Below, piece after piece: positions 1 through 8,463 of a stretch of DNA of 64,000 bases. Under the pieces are notes generated by a model. That model was not told the origin of the DNA. It was given only the letters and a program-made list of their open reading frames with translations, and did not search any database. Origin of the DNA: Paracoccus rhizosphaerae (GTDB lineage: Bacteria > Pseudomonadota > Alphaproteobacteria > Rhodobacterales > Rhodobacteraceae); assembly GCF_026162645.1 (NCBI RefSeq), contig NZ_JAOTBE010000014.1, positions 1 to 64,000 on the forward strand. Direction: 5' to 3'. The position numbers and the translations under genes were made by a program. How positions within the stretch are numbered: the first letter of the stretch is position 1; every line of letters starts with the position of its first letter.

Positions 1-64
1 TCTTGGGGAAGAAAGGGCGAAGGCGCACCATCTGTACCTCGGTCAGCCAAAACAGATTGCTCAT
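1..64 (-). CDS. IS5-family transposase, N-terminal part only (runs off the window)
   Basis: The minus strand opens with ATG at 64, preceded by an AAGGAGA Shine-Dalgarno at 73-79. It reads MSNLFWLTEVQMVRLRPFFP and continues past base 1. This opening resembles IS427-group IS5 transposases, which typically begin MSNLFWLTDEQM followed by a PFFPKS segment. Only 21 codons are visible, so intactness and the DDE catalytic residues cannot be judged. It sits directly beside a truncated IS3-family gene, which suggests that this element inserted into the older one. The family call rests on the N-terminus alone. Confidence 0.7.
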   Translation of the reverse strand, partial: MSNLFWLTEVQMVRLRPFFPK

Positions 65-130
65 CAATCAGGTCTCCTTACGAGCCCTGAATCACGCAAA
101 GGAAGTGAAATCAATGGGTCTGGAGCCTAT
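1..130 (-). mobile_element. End of an IS5-family (IS427-like) insertion sequence
   Basis: This comprises the transposase start at 64 and about 65 bases of leader. The IS3-type orfB reading frame keeps family resemblance through FRSRPAS and then loses it near 125-132, so the IS5 terminus is probably there. The exact terminal inverted repeat and target duplication cannot be fixed because the other end lies outside the window. Confidence 0.5.
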
Positions 131-257
131 GGCTGGCTGGGCGGCTGCGAAAGGCCCGTAATCCACGCGGGCTGACATTCATCACCTGGCACAGCCGGTC
201 GATCGGGAAGGCCCCATGCTGTTCTTCGATGAACCTGAACCTCACGGTGTCGGGCAT
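111..257 (-). pseudogene. IS3-family orfB, truncated to 48 codons by the neighbouring IS
   Basis: An ATG at 257 opens a frame reading MPDTVRFRFIEEQHGAFPID and later LRAFRSRPAS. This is the typical start of IS3-family OrfB (integrase catalytic subunit, normally about 270-290 residues). After RPAS the similarity stops and the frame ends at a TGA (111-113). The rve/DDE domain is absent, so the product cannot be an active transposase. The ATG directly follows a TGA (258-260) in the same frame, which is the frame reached by a -1 shift from orfA. Confidence 0.7.
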
Positions 258-553
258 TCACTCGGACCCATGGCGTTCATGCCCTCCATGGCTCGCGAAG
301 AACTGGGTGGCTTTTTTAGGATGTCCCTCTCCTCCTTGAGGATACGGTTCTCGCGCCGAAGCCGTTCGTTCTCACGCGCCAGCTCGCGATCCTCGGCTGA
401 GACTACGTCCGTGTCCCGAAGTGCGTTCACCCACTTATTGAGGGTCGACAAGCCGACCCCAAGATCATCCGCAACTTGACGCCGCGAAAGCCCGCTGGTC
501 AGCGTAATCCGCACTGCATCCTTGCGAAATTCATCCGTCCTGACTGTGCCCAT
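242..553 (-). CDS. IS3-family transposase OrfA (helix-turn-helix, leucine-zipper type)
   Basis: The 103-residue product starts MGTVRTDEFRKDAVRI after a GAGGAG ribosome site. It has an N-terminal HTH of the HTH_Tnp_1 kind (SRRQVADDLGVGLSTLNKW, about residues 23-41) and a charged coiled coil (RENERLRRENRILKEERDIL), as in IS3 OrfA DNA-binding subunits. At 302-318 the coding strand carries A AAA AAG, the classical IS3 slippery heptamer. In the zero frame the tail (KKPPSSS...) is unlike the family, while the -1 frame gives the expected KKATQFFAS. The element is non-functional because orfB is truncated. Whether the A-run is a programmed slip site or a one-base deletion cannot be decided here. Confidence 0.75.
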   Translation of the reverse strand: MGTVRTDEFRKDAVRITLTSGLSRRQVADDLGVGLSTLNKWVNALRDTDVVSAEDRELARENERLRRENRILKEERDILKKPPSSSRAMEGMNAMGPSECPTP

Positions 554-842
554 GGTTCATCTCCTCTGCTGCACATTACGTGGTCAAAGGAGCGGCACCA
601 AACCGCGACAGGTCCGAAGGTCTTCTTCTCGGCGATCGCGCTCGCCGCAACCGTTATCTATTGGTTATGAGTGCAAACCCTAGACGGCCAAGGGGATCTT
701 GCAGAGCCGAGCCATGACGCAAGACGCGGCCTGCCGCATCGTCTATGCCATTCCGCAGTCCGGCTAACTCCGTTCTGGCTAAGCTAGCCGCGACGCTGCC
801 TGCCGGTTGGGCGGTCGATATGGCGACCGACCGTGCCGGTGA
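554..842. other. Intergenic stretch beside IS debris
   Basis: No convincing gene was found in these 289 bases. A short plus-strand frame ending at 670 has a hydrophobic tail but no ribosome site and lies mostly opposite orfA, so it is not called. No strong terminator follows ggt, which ends at 843. Confidence 0.5.
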
Positions 843-2648
843 TCACCCCCCGATGGCAATGCCTTCGCGGCGGGGGTCCGCCCCGCCCTGAAGCCCCTCG
901 GGCGTGATCACGATACCCTGCAGCCCTGAGGTCAGGTCGGTCTCGTTCACCTCGAACCCCATCGCGGTCAGGTCGTCGGTCAGCGCGGCGGGAAGGTCCG
1001 CCTCGACGTCCATGGTGCCGAAACGGTTCACCAGATTCGGCGTTGCGACCGCCTGCTGGATGTCCATGCCCCAGTCCAGATGCGCGACGATGGCCTTGGC
1101 GACATAGCCGATGATCCGGCTGCCGCCGGGCGATCCAATAACCATCACCGGCTGCCCGTCCTGGCGCACGATGGTCGGGGCCATTGACGACCGCGGCCGT
1201 TTGCCCGGCGCCACCGCATTGGCGATGGGCCAGCCATTGGCGTCATGCGTCTCGAAGCTGAAGTCGGTCAGTTCGTTGTTCAGCAGGAATCCCGCCGCCA
1301 TCAGGCGCGATCCGAACCCGTTCTCAATGGTCGTGGTCATCGACAAGGCGTTGCCATAGCTGTCGACAATAGAGATATGCGTGGTGGAGGGCAGTTCCAG
1401 CGCGCTGTCCTGACCCCACAGCATTGCGTGGCTCCAGCTTGGGTTGCCGGCGCTGACCTCGGGCAGGCTGTCGTCGCCTGACAGAAGTTCGGCACGCCGG
1501 GCCAGATAGGCCGGGTCCAGCAGCCCCTCGACCGGCACCGGGACATAGTCGCTGTCGGCCATGTAGCGGCCGCGATCCGCGAAGGCCAGCCGCGAGGCAT
1601 CGCCGATCAGCCGCCACGCATCGGCACTTTCCGCGCCCATCGAAGCCAGGTCATAGCCGGCCAGCATCCCCAGGATCTGCCCCACCGTCAGCCCGCCGGA
1701 CGAGGGCGGCCCCATCCCGCAGACGTCGTGGTCACGGTATTCGACGCAGACGGCAGGCCGCTCGACCACGTCATATGATGACAGATCCTCCTGCGACAGC
1801 AGGCCCGGATTGTCCTCGGCCCCGCGGACGGCGGCGACGATGTCCTGCGCGATCTCTCCGGTATAGAAGGCATCGGCGCCATCGGCGGCCAGCATCCGCA
1901 GCGTTTCGGCATAGGCGGGGTTGGTCAGCGTCGCGCCCTGCGCGATTGGATCACCGCTCGGAAAGAAGTAATCCGTCGTCGCCGGATAGCGGGACAGCGC
2001 GTCACCCTCTTCGGCGACCAGTCCGGCCAGGCGGGGCGAGACGGTGAATCCCTCCTCAGCCAGACGGATGCCATCCTCGAAGAGACCCGCCCAGTTGGCG
2101 CGTCCCCACTTGCGGTGGGCGACCTCCATCAGCCGAGGTGTGCCGGGGGTGCCGACAGAGCGTCCTCCGACCACGGCCTCCATGAACTCCAGCGGCTCGC
2201 CGTTGTTGTCCAGAAACAGGGTCGGCGTGGCCGCCATCGGCGCAGTCTCGCGGCCGTCCAGGGTGGTGATGTCGCCGGTGTCGCCGTCGTGCCAGACAAG
2301 GAACGCCCCGCCCCCCAGACCCGAGCTCTGCGGCTCGACCAGACCCAGGACGACCTGTACGGCGACCATGGCATCGGCTGCAGTGCCGCCCTGTTCCAGC
2401 ACCCGCGCCCCAGCCTGGACCGCCAGCGGATGCGCGGCCGCCACCATCCAGTTCTGTGCGGCGACCGGCCGCCCGTCGGCCTTGGCCGCCAGCGCGTCCC
2501 GCGCCGCCTGCGTCAGGTCGCCGAAGCCGTCGGTGGTCACGTCGGCGCCAGATGCGCCCTCGGGCGCCAGCGCGTCGGCGGCCTGCTGTGCGGATACGAA
2601 TGTCGCGCTGCCCAGAAGCAGCGCCAGTGCAAGTCCTGTCCGTGTCAT
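843..2648 (-). CDS. ggt: Gamma-glutamyltranspeptidase (glutathione hydrolase) precursor
   Basis: The 601-residue protein begins with a signal peptide (residues 1-20, ending SAQQA), so it is periplasmic. GGTs cleave and transfer the gamma-glutamyl group of glutathione and self-process into two subunits at a conserved Thr. Here the processing site is visible as STTHISIVD, with the predicted nucleophile Thr422. The small subunit carries PGKRPRSSM (about 481-489) and the oxyanion-loop motif GSPGGSR (505-511), as in the family. Length and motif spacing are normal. It stands alone, 68 bases downstream of the minus-strand ccmG, and could be co-transcribed with it, though no functional link is evident. 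Function is confident; the in vivo substrate is not known. Confidence 0.93.
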   Translation of the reverse strand: MTRTGLALALLLGSATFVSAQQAADALAPEGASGADVTTDGFGDLTQAARDALAAKADGRPVAAQNWMVAAAHPLAVQAGARVLEQGGTAADAMVAVQVVLGLVEPQSSGLGGGAFLVWHDGDTGDITTLDGRETAPMAATPTLFLDNNGEPLEFMEAVVGGRSVGTPGTPRLMEVAHRKWGRANWAGLFEDGIRLAEEGFTVSPRLAGLVAEEGDALSRYPATTDYFFPSGDPIAQGATLTNPAYAETLRMLAADGADAFYTGEIAQDIVAAVRGAEDNPGLLSQEDLSSYDVVERPAVCVEYRDHDVCGMGPPSSGGLTVGQILGMLAGYDLASMGAESADAWRLIGDASRLAFADRGRYMADSDYVPVPVEGLLDPAYLARRAELLSGDDSLPEVSAGNPSWSHAMLWGQDSALELPSTTHISIVDSYGNALSMTTTIENGFGSRLMAAGFLLNNELTDFSFETHDANGWPIANAVAPGKRPRSSMAPTIVRQDGQPVMVIGSPGGSRIIGYVAKAIVAHLDWGMDIQQAVATPNLVNRFGTMDVEADLPAALTDDLTAMGFEVNETDLTSGLQGIVITPEGLQGGADPRREGIAIGG

Positions 2649-2716
2649 CGGCTGACCTCATCTGTTCATGATGAAGTCAGTCTGACCCCGGCTTGCCTGT
2701 CGTGCAACCCTGAGGA

Positions 2717-3268
2717 TCAGTCCTCGGCCGCCAGTGCGCGTTCCAGTTCGGGCAGGAAGCGGTTCTCGTAATCCTCGCGGATCAGCGGGCCGGCGTGGCG
2801 ATAGAGGATTTCACCCTCGCCGTTCACGATGAAGGTCTCGGGCGGGGCGGTGACGCCCCAGTCGATGGCGGTGCGCCCGCGCGGATCGGTGGCAAGTGCC
2901 GCGAAGGGGTCGCCGTCTTCGGCCAGGAAGGACAGCGCATTGGCCTCGGGGTCCTTCAGGTCGATGCCATAGACCGGCAACTGTTCGGATAGGGCCGTCA
3001 GGGTGGGGTGTTCGGCCCGGCAGGGCGGGCACCAGCTGGCCCAGAAGTTCACCAGCTTGACGCCCGGCTCGCGCAGCATCGCATCCGTCAGCTGGGTCTT
3101 GCCCGGCAGGGTGGTCTGCGGAACGGCGGGTGCCTGCCGCCCGATCATCGCGGATGGCAGCTTGCCCGGATCGTCGCGGTTCATTCCCCAGAGGAAGGTC
3201 GCCGCAAGGGCCGCGAAGACCACGGGCGGCAGGATCATCAGCGGTGACAGCTTAGCCATTTTTGTCAT
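2717..3268 (-). CDS. ccmG: Thiol:disulfide interchange protein CcmG/DsbE
   Basis: This membrane-anchored thioredoxin-fold protein (183 residues) has an N-terminal transmembrane helix (about 8-28) and a periplasmic domain with the active site WASWCPPC (Cys80, Cys83). In cytochrome c maturation CcmG helps keep apocytochrome cysteines reduced for heme attachment. A conserved cis-Pro region (GVTAPPETFIV) follows. It is the last gene of the ccmA-B-C-D-G run and overlaps the end of ccmD. An alternative ATG nine bases downstream (3259) would shorten it by three residues; neither start has a decisive ribosome site. Confidence 0.92.
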   Translation of the reverse strand: MTKMAKLSPLMILPPVVFAALAATFLWGMNRDDPGKLPSAMIGRQAPAVPQTTLPGKTQLTDAMLREPGVKLVNFWASWCPPCRAEHPTLTALSEQLPVYGIDLKDPEANALSFLAEDGDPFAALATDPRGRTAIDWGVTAPPETFIVNGEGEILYRHAGPLIREDYENRFLPELERALAAED

Positions 3269-3395
3269 GCTCTTCCAGGGCGCGGCGGGCGCGGGCGTTG
3301 GCGGCGACGGTCTGCCAGATCAGTCCCGCCAGCAGGGCCAGCCCCACGCCGTAAGCCAGCCAGACGGTGGCGGCGTATTTGCCAAGGTCGATCAT
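3252..3395 (-). CDS. ccmD: Heme exporter protein CcmD
   Basis: The 47-residue protein has one transmembrane helix (about residues 11-30, VWLAYGVGLALLAGLIWQTV) and a basic, charged C-terminal tail, which is the CcmD pattern. Its ATG overlaps the ccmC stop as ATGA, and its end overlaps ccmG. CcmD stabilises the CcmABC complex and the release of holo-CcmE. Sequence conservation in this family is low, so the call rests on size, topology and position between ccmC and ccmG. Confidence 0.88.
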   Translation of the reverse strand: MIDLGKYAATVWLAYGVGLALLAGLIWQTVAANARARRALEEHDKNG

Positions 3396-4117
3396 GCGCG
3401 CATCTCCCGTGCCTGGAGGGCGGCTAGGCGCCGCCTGCGGATCTCGGTCCGGGTCCGGATCAGGACCAGCGCCAGGAACAGCAGCATGAAGCCCAGCATC
3501 GAGAGATAGAGGGGATAGCGATAGACCGCGCTCATCCGTTCGCCGGGCGCGACGGACAGCGACGCGCCCTGGTGCAGGCCCTGGTTCCAGAACAGCACCG
3601 CATAGCGCGACAGAAGCGCGAAGACCGATCCGACCAGGCACAGGACGCCCGTCAGGTCGGCGGCGCTGTCCGGGTCTTCGACCGCGGACCAGAGCGCGAT
3701 ATAGCCGACGTAGAACAGGAACAGGATCAGGAAGGAGGTCAGCCGCGGGTCCCATTCCCACCAGGTGCCCCACATCGGCTGGCCCCAGATCGCCCCGGTC
3801 GCCAGCGCGATCAGCGTCATCACGGCACCGATGGGCGCGGCGGCCTTGGCGGCCAGGGCGCTGACATGATGGCGGCGGATGATCCAAATGAGGGACGCGA
3901 CCAGCATCATCACCCAGATGTTGATCGCCATCATGGCGGCGGGGACGTGCAGGAACACGATCTTGACCGTCGATCCCTGGCGGAAATCCTGGGGCGTCAG
4001 GAAGCCCCAGACCAGACCGCCCACGCAGCAGACGGCCGCGCCTGCAACCAGCCAGGGCAGAAGCCCGTCGGTCGTGCGCATGAACTTGGTCGGGTTGGCG
4101 TATTCCCAGATCGACAT
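3392..4117 (-). CDS. ccmC: Heme exporter protein CcmC
   Basis: This is a 241-residue polytopic inner-membrane protein of about six helices. It carries the tryptophan-rich heme-handling motif GTWWEWDPRLT (about residues 117-127) and flanking periplasmic-loop histidines (FLHVPAAMM; the GLHQGAS segment). CcmC presents heme to the chaperone CcmE. It lies 40 bases downstream of ccmB and shares an ATGA overlap with ccmD. Length and motif are normal for the family. Confidence 0.95.
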   Translation of the reverse strand: MSIWEYANPTKFMRTTDGLLPWLVAGAAVCCVGGLVWGFLTPQDFRQGSTVKIVFLHVPAAMMAINIWVMMLVASLIWIIRRHHVSALAAKAAAPIGAVMTLIALATGAIWGQPMWGTWWEWDPRLTSFLILFLFYVGYIALWSAVEDPDSAADLTGVLCLVGSVFALLSRYAVLFWNQGLHQGASLSVAPGERMSAVYRYPLYLSMLGFMLLFLALVLIRTRTEIRRRRLAALQAREMRA

Positions 4118-4157
4118 TCTTCCTCCTACCCGCGCGGTACGCGCCTTCTCAAGGGCT

Positions 4158-4814
4158 TCACCGCAGATTGATCCGCAACGCGGCGGCGGCGGCGAAGGGG
4201 ATCAGCGCCGCCGCCGCCAGCGTGATGCCGGCCAGGAAGACCAGCGGCGTCTGGACGGCCGCACCCTCGGCCCCCCGGCGCGTCACCTCGGCCCCGAAGA
4301 TCAGTGTGGGGATATAGAGCGGCAGGACCAACAGCGACAAAAGCAGCCCCCCGCGGCGCAGGCCCACGGTGATCGCGGCGCCGAATGCCCCCAGCATTGA
4401 CAGCGCCGGCGTGCCCAGCAGCAGCGACAGGACCAGCCACGGCATCGCCGCCGGCGGCAATTGCAGCAGCACGCCGAAGACTGGCGCGGCCAGGATCAGC
4501 GGCAGGCCCGTCGTGATCCAGTGCGCCAGCGCCTTGACGGCGACCGTGCCTTCCAAGGGCAGGGGCGCCGTCGCCAGCAGGTCCAGGCTGCCGTCCTCGT
4601 GATCCAGCGCGAAGATGCGGTCCAGAGACAAAAGGCAGGCCAGCAGCGCGCCAACCCAAAGGATGCCGGGCGCGACCGGCGCCAGCGCCGCGCGATCCGG
4701 CCCGATGCCGAAGGGCACCAGCGCCGAGAGGACCAGGAAGAACGCCACACCCAGGCCAAAACCGCCCCCTGCCCTGGTCGCCAGCCGCAGGTCGCGGATC
4801 AGCAGCGCGATCAT
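4158..4814 (-). CDS. ccmB: Heme exporter protein CcmB
   Basis: The 218-residue membrane protein has about six hydrophobic segments and the CcmB opening [18 protein letters not shown], including the RDLRLA signature. It forms the membrane part of the CcmAB ABC-type ATPase that releases holo-CcmE from CcmC. Its ATG overlaps the stop codon of ccmA (ATGA at 4811-4814), indicating translational coupling. Confidence 0.93.
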   Translation of the reverse strand: MIALLIRDLRLATRAGGGFGLGVAFFLVLSALVPFGIGPDRAALAPVAPGILWVGALLACLLSLDRIFALDHEDGSLDLLATAPLPLEGTVAVKALAHWITTGLPLILAAPVFGVLLQLPPAAMPWLVLSLLLGTPALSMLGAFGAAITVGLRRGGLLLSLLVLPLYIPTLIFGAEVTRRGAEGAAVQTPLVFLAGITLAAAALIPFAAAAALRINLR

Positions 4815-5440
4815 GCAAAGGCCTCGTTGAAGCCCGAGGGGCGGGACGTGCGGCCGGGCCGGGCGCGGAAGGGCGTCAGGTCCAGCACCCGCGCCTCGGC
4901 CACGCCAAGGTCGATATGGGTGGCGATCAGCGCCGCGCCCCCTTGCCCCAGGTGGTCGCGAATCACGACTGCAAAGCGCGCGACCGAGGCCGCGTCGAGG
5001 GACACGGTCGGTTCGTCCAGCACCCAGAGCGGCCGCCCCGTCACCAGCAGGCGCGCCAGCCCCAGCCGGCGCTTCTGCCCCGCAGACAGTGCTGCCGCCG
5101 GACGGTCGGCCAGCGCCTGCAGGTCCATCGCCGCCAGCGCGGCCGCCACACCGTCGCCGCCGAAGACCTGCGCCCAGAAACGCAGGTTCTCGGCGGCGGT
5201 CAGGGCGGGCTTCAACCCGTCGGCATGGGCGGCGTAGGCCACCGCGTCATCGGGAATGGTGATGCGCCCTTCCACCGGCGGCTGAAGACCGGCGACGGTG
5301 CGCAGCAGCGTCGTCTTGCCGATGCCGTTGGGGCCGCGCAGGATCAGCGCCTGCCCCGGATCGAGGGTGAAGCCGACGCCCTCGACGGCGCGCAGACCGC
5401 CGCGGGACACCGCCAGCCCCTCGACGGTCAGAAGCGTCAC
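4811..5440 (-). CDS. ccmA: Cytochrome c biogenesis ATP-binding protein CcmA
   Basis: This is a 209-residue ABC ATPase. Visible motifs are Walker [12 protein letters not shown] (about 35-45), the signature [14 protein letters not shown], and Walker [13 protein letters not shown]. The short length and the [10 protein letters not shown] signature variant are typical of CcmA. It starts with GTG, which overlaps the preceding gene's TGA as GTGA. It energises release of heme-loaded CcmE and is encoded with ccmB, C, D and G. The other maturation genes (ccmE, F, H, I) are not in this window. Confidence 0.94.
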   Translation of the reverse strand: MTLLTVEGLAVSRGGLRAVEGVGFTLDPGQALILRGPNGIGKTTLLRTVAGLQPPVEGRITIPDDAVAYAAHADGLKPALTAAENLRFWAQVFGGDGVAAALAAMDLQALADRPAAALSAGQKRRLGLARLLVTGRPLWVLDEPTVSLDAASVARFAVVIRDHLGQGGAALIATHIDLGVAEARVLDLTPFRARPGRTSRPSGFNEAFA

Positions 5441-5787
5441 AGGGGCAGCAGCGCGCAGGCGACGCGGCGGCCTTCGGACAGGGTGACGTTGTAGGTCCGG
5501 GCCGCGGTGGGCGACGGCATCGACTCGACCCGGATGCCCAGCCCCTCCAGCAGCGCGGTCAGGGGCCGGGGGGCATAGCCGATCTGCTCGCCAAGGCCCA
5601 GGAACAGGACGTCGACCCGACCCTCCAGCGCCCGCAGCGGGTCAAGGTCGCCCAGCCCCTGCCATTGCTGGATGCGGTCGCCCTCGACCACGACGCCGCC
5701 TTGGAAGACCTTGCCGGCAATGCGGAAGAAGCCGGGGCCATAGCTGTCGACGGCGTTCTTCCCCTCGAAGTCGGTCGGCTCCAGCAC
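5437..5787 (-). CDS. Mth938-like (DUF498/NDUFAF3-type) domain protein
   Basis: A 116-residue protein. The start is GTG at 5787: a GAGGAGG site (5792-5798) sits five bases upstream, and the GTG overlaps the secF stop by one base (TAGTG). The sequence contains [17 protein letters not shown] and [13 protein letters not shown], matching the Mth938-like fold, a small alpha/beta domain of uncertain bacterial role (the mitochondrial relative NDUFAF3 assists complex I assembly). It links the Sec accessory genes to the ccm genes in one tight transcription unit, which hints at membrane or respiratory protein biogenesis. That hint is inference only. Confidence 0.82.
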   Translation of the reverse strand: MLEPTDFEGKNAVDSYGPGFFRIAGKVFQGGVVVEGDRIQQWQGLGDLDPLRALEGRVDVLFLGLGEQIGYAPRPLTALLEGLGIRVESMPSPTAARTYNVTLSEGRRVACALLPL

Positions 5788-6782
5788 TAGACCTCCTCGG
5801 CGCCCTCGAAGGGCGACACGTTGCGGCGCGTCTTGGGGTCCTTGGGATCCGGCTTGCCCCAGTCGCGGCGCACGCCCAGCCACAGGACCACGTTCTTGGC
5901 GACGTAGATCGACGAATAGGTACCGATCAGGATGCCGAAGGTGATCGCGAAGACAAAGCCGCGGATCACGTCGCCGCCCAGGGCCAGCAGCGCGATCAGC
6001 GCCACCAGCGTCGTGCCCGAGGTCATCACGGTCCGCGACAGCGTCTCGTTCACCGACAGGTTCATCAGTTCGCGCAGCGGACGGGTCTTGTACTTGACCA
6101 GGTTCTCTCGCAGGCGGTCGAAGACGACGACGGTGTCGTTGATCGAATAGCCGACGATGGTCAGCAGCGCCGCGATGGTCGTCAGGTCGAACCGGATCTG
6201 GAACAGCGCGAAGACCCCCATCGTGATCAGCACGTCATGGAGCAGCGACACGATGGCGCCCATCGCGAACTGCCATTCGAAGCGCAGCCAGATATAGATC
6301 GAGATCGCGACAAGCGACGCCAGCACGGCGTAGACCGCCGTCTGCACCAGTTCGCCCGAGACCTTCGGCCCGACCGATTCGACGGACGGGAAGGTGATCG
6401 AAGGATCGACCTCCTGCAGCGCGCTTTCGACGGCGGCGATGGTGTCGGGTGTCACGGCCTCGGCCCCGTCCTGGGCGCTGATGCGGACCTGGGCCACGTT
6501 CTGTTCGGGCCCGAAGGTCGGGTCGAACACCTCGGTGATGGCGACGTCGCCCAGGTTCAGCGGCTGCAGCGCATTGCGATAGGCACCGACATCGACCGGC
6601 TGCACCGATTCCGTGCGGATCGTCGTGCCGCCGCGGAAGTCGATGCCGAAGTTCAGCCCGTTCAAGAACAGCACCACGACGGACGCCACCGCCAGCAGGG
6701 TCGAGATCCCGAAGGTCAGGAACTGCCAGCGGAAGAAGTCGATCCGCGTTTCGTCGGGAACCAGTTTCAGACGAAATGCCAT
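5787..6782 (-). CDS. secF: Protein translocase subunit SecF
   Basis: The 331-residue SecF has six predicted transmembrane helices and a periplasmic domain. It carries the family motif GIDFRGGT (about residues 45-52) and the C-terminal SecD/SecF core GYSINDTVVVFDRLRE. With SecD it uses the proton gradient to pull proteins across the membrane after SecA-driven insertion. The ATG at 6782 is preferred because it has a GAGG site and lies one base after the secD stop. An upstream in-frame TTG (6794) would overlap secD. Confidence 0.95.
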   Translation of the reverse strand: MAFRLKLVPDETRIDFFRWQFLTFGISTLLAVASVVVLFLNGLNFGIDFRGGTTIRTESVQPVDVGAYRNALQPLNLGDVAITEVFDPTFGPEQNVAQVRISAQDGAEAVTPDTIAAVESALQEVDPSITFPSVESVGPKVSGELVQTAVYAVLASLVAISIYIWLRFEWQFAMGAIVSLLHDVLITMGVFALFQIRFDLTTIAALLTIVGYSINDTVVVFDRLRENLVKYKTRPLRELMNLSVNETLSRTVMTSGTTLVALIALLALGGDVIRGFVFAITFGILIGTYSSIYVAKNVVLWLGVRRDWGKPDPKDPKTRRNVSPFEGAEEV

Positions 6783-6783
6783 G

Positions 6784-8448
6784 TCAGACCTCAATCTCTT
6801 TCGGGCGGGCGCGTTCGAACCAGATGACGGTGATCAGCCGCGTCAGGAACAGCGCTGTGAAGACCGAGGTCACGATGCCGATGGTCAGGGTGACGGCGAA
6901 CCCCTTGACCGGGCCGGACCCCAGAACAAACAGGATTGCCGCAATGATCAGCGTGGTGATGTTGGCGTCAACGATGGCCGACATGGCCTTTTCATAACCA
7001 AGCTCGATCGCGCGGGCGGGGCCGCGGGCGGTCTTCAGCTCTTCCCGGATGCGTTCGAAGACCAGTACGTTGGCGTCGACCGCCATGCCGATGGTCAGCA
7101 CGATCCCCGCGATGCCAGGCAGCGTCAGCGTCGCGCCGATGATCGAAAGCACGGCGAACAGAAGCAGCATGTTGAAGGCCAGCGCAACGGTCGCGAATAT
7201 GCCGAAGCGGCCATAGGACAGGATCATCAGCGCCACCACGGCGACGAAGCCCACCGCGGCCGCGACCTTGCCGGCATCGACGCTGTCCTGGCCAAGTTCC
7301 GGCCCGATGGTGCGTTCCTCAAGGAAGGTCATCTCGGCCGGCAGGGCGCCTGCGCGCAAAAGGACCGCCAGCCGGTTCGCCTGGTCAAAATCCATCGAGC
7401 CCGATATCTGGCCCGACCCCGTCGTGATCGCGGACCGGATCACCGGGGCCGAGATCACCTCGTTGTCCAGGACGATCGCGAAGGGCTGGCCGATATTGGC
7501 CGAGGTATAGGCCCCAAAGGCGCGCGCGCCGGTCGGGTTGAACCGGAAATTGACCGAGGGCAGGCCGTTCTCGTCAGTCGCCGGCATGGCGTCGACCAGA
7601 TCCTCGCCGGTGACGACGGGGCTGTCCTCCAGGATATAGTAGAGGCCTTCCTGATCCACCGACGGCGCGATGGTCTGGCCCAGACCCGGCTGCGCATTGG
7701 CATCGCCGGTCGATCCGACGACCGGGTTGAAGGTCAGCTGCGCGGTCGTGCCGATCAGCTCCTTCAGTTCGCTGGCCGAACCGATGCCGGGGACCTGGAT
7801 CAGGATGCGATCCTCGCCCTGGCGCATGATCGTCGGTTCGCGGGTGCCGACCTCGTCGACGCGGCGGCGCACGATCTCCAGCGACTGCTGGATGGTGCGG
7901 TCGTCCGTCACGGCCTTTTCGGCGTCCGACAGCTGGATGGTCAGGGTGGCGCCCTGCGCCTGGATCGCCAGCGACTGCTGACCGGCCCCGGTCAGCGTGG
8001 TGACGGGGTTGGAAAAGCCGCGGACGATTTCCACCGCGCGGGCCATCTGGTCAGGGTTGCCGATCTCGATCGCCAGTGTGCCTTCGGGGGAGGGCACGCG
8101 GCGGATGGCGCCGACCGTCTCGCGCTCGGCCGCCAGGGCGCGGCGCAGTTCCGGCCAGAGCGAATCCATGCGGGCCTTGTAGACCTGCTCGACCTGCACC
8201 TCGCCCAGAAGATGGGCGCCGCCGCGCAGGTCCAGGCCCAGATTGACCAGGCTGTTGGGCATCCAGGACGGCCAGCCGTCACGGGCCGCCGCCAGTTCGG
8301 GCGTCTCGACGCCAGTCGCCTCGATCCGGGCCACGGCGTCGTTATGCGCCTCGACCCGCGAATAGAAGGCATTGGGCAGCGCATAGAGCAGGCCCAGAAG
8401 GCAGATCCCGATGATCAGGATGCGCTTCCAGCGGTCAATCTGCAGCAT
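6784..8448 (-). CDS. secD: Protein translocase subunit SecD
   Basis: This 554-residue membrane protein has an N-terminal helix, the family motif LGLDLRGGAHLL, a large periplasmic domain, and a C-terminal block of five helices. That block contains GMAVDANVLVFERIREEL, the conserved SecD/SecF proton-channel region with its Asp. It forms the SecDF motor with the adjacent secF and lies 15 bases downstream of yajC. Length is close to other alphaproteobacterial SecD proteins. Confidence 0.96.
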   Translation of the reverse strand: MLQIDRWKRILIIGICLLGLLYALPNAFYSRVEAHNDAVARIEATGVETPELAAARDGWPSWMPNSLVNLGLDLRGGAHLLGEVQVEQVYKARMDSLWPELRRALAAERETVGAIRRVPSPEGTLAIEIGNPDQMARAVEIVRGFSNPVTTLTGAGQQSLAIQAQGATLTIQLSDAEKAVTDDRTIQQSLEIVRRRVDEVGTREPTIMRQGEDRILIQVPGIGSASELKELIGTTAQLTFNPVVGSTGDANAQPGLGQTIAPSVDQEGLYYILEDSPVVTGEDLVDAMPATDENGLPSVNFRFNPTGARAFGAYTSANIGQPFAIVLDNEVISAPVIRSAITTGSGQISGSMDFDQANRLAVLLRAGALPAEMTFLEERTIGPELGQDSVDAGKVAAAVGFVAVVALMILSYGRFGIFATVALAFNMLLLFAVLSIIGATLTLPGIAGIVLTIGMAVDANVLVFERIREELKTARGPARAIELGYEKAMSAIVDANITTLIIAAILFVLGSGPVKGFAVTLTIGIVTSVFTALFLTRLITVIWFERARPKEIEV

Positions 8449-8463
8449 GGTGGCTTACGCCTT

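Larger units (their letters stand above)
111..600 (-). mobile_element. Remnant of an IS3-family insertion sequence
   Basis: It consists of orfA (242-553) plus the first 48 codons of orfB (111-257). The upstream end should lie in the 40-50 bases before orfA, around 570-600, but no clear terminal inverted repeat was recognised. The downstream three quarters of orfB are missing, replaced by an IS5-type end. Confidence 0.55.

Noticed and set aside
476..670. Plus-strand frame of 64 codons overlapping IS3 orfA
   Set aside because: No ribosome site, lies largely antisense to a recognised transposase gene, and has no recognisable similarity beyond a hydrophobic tail.
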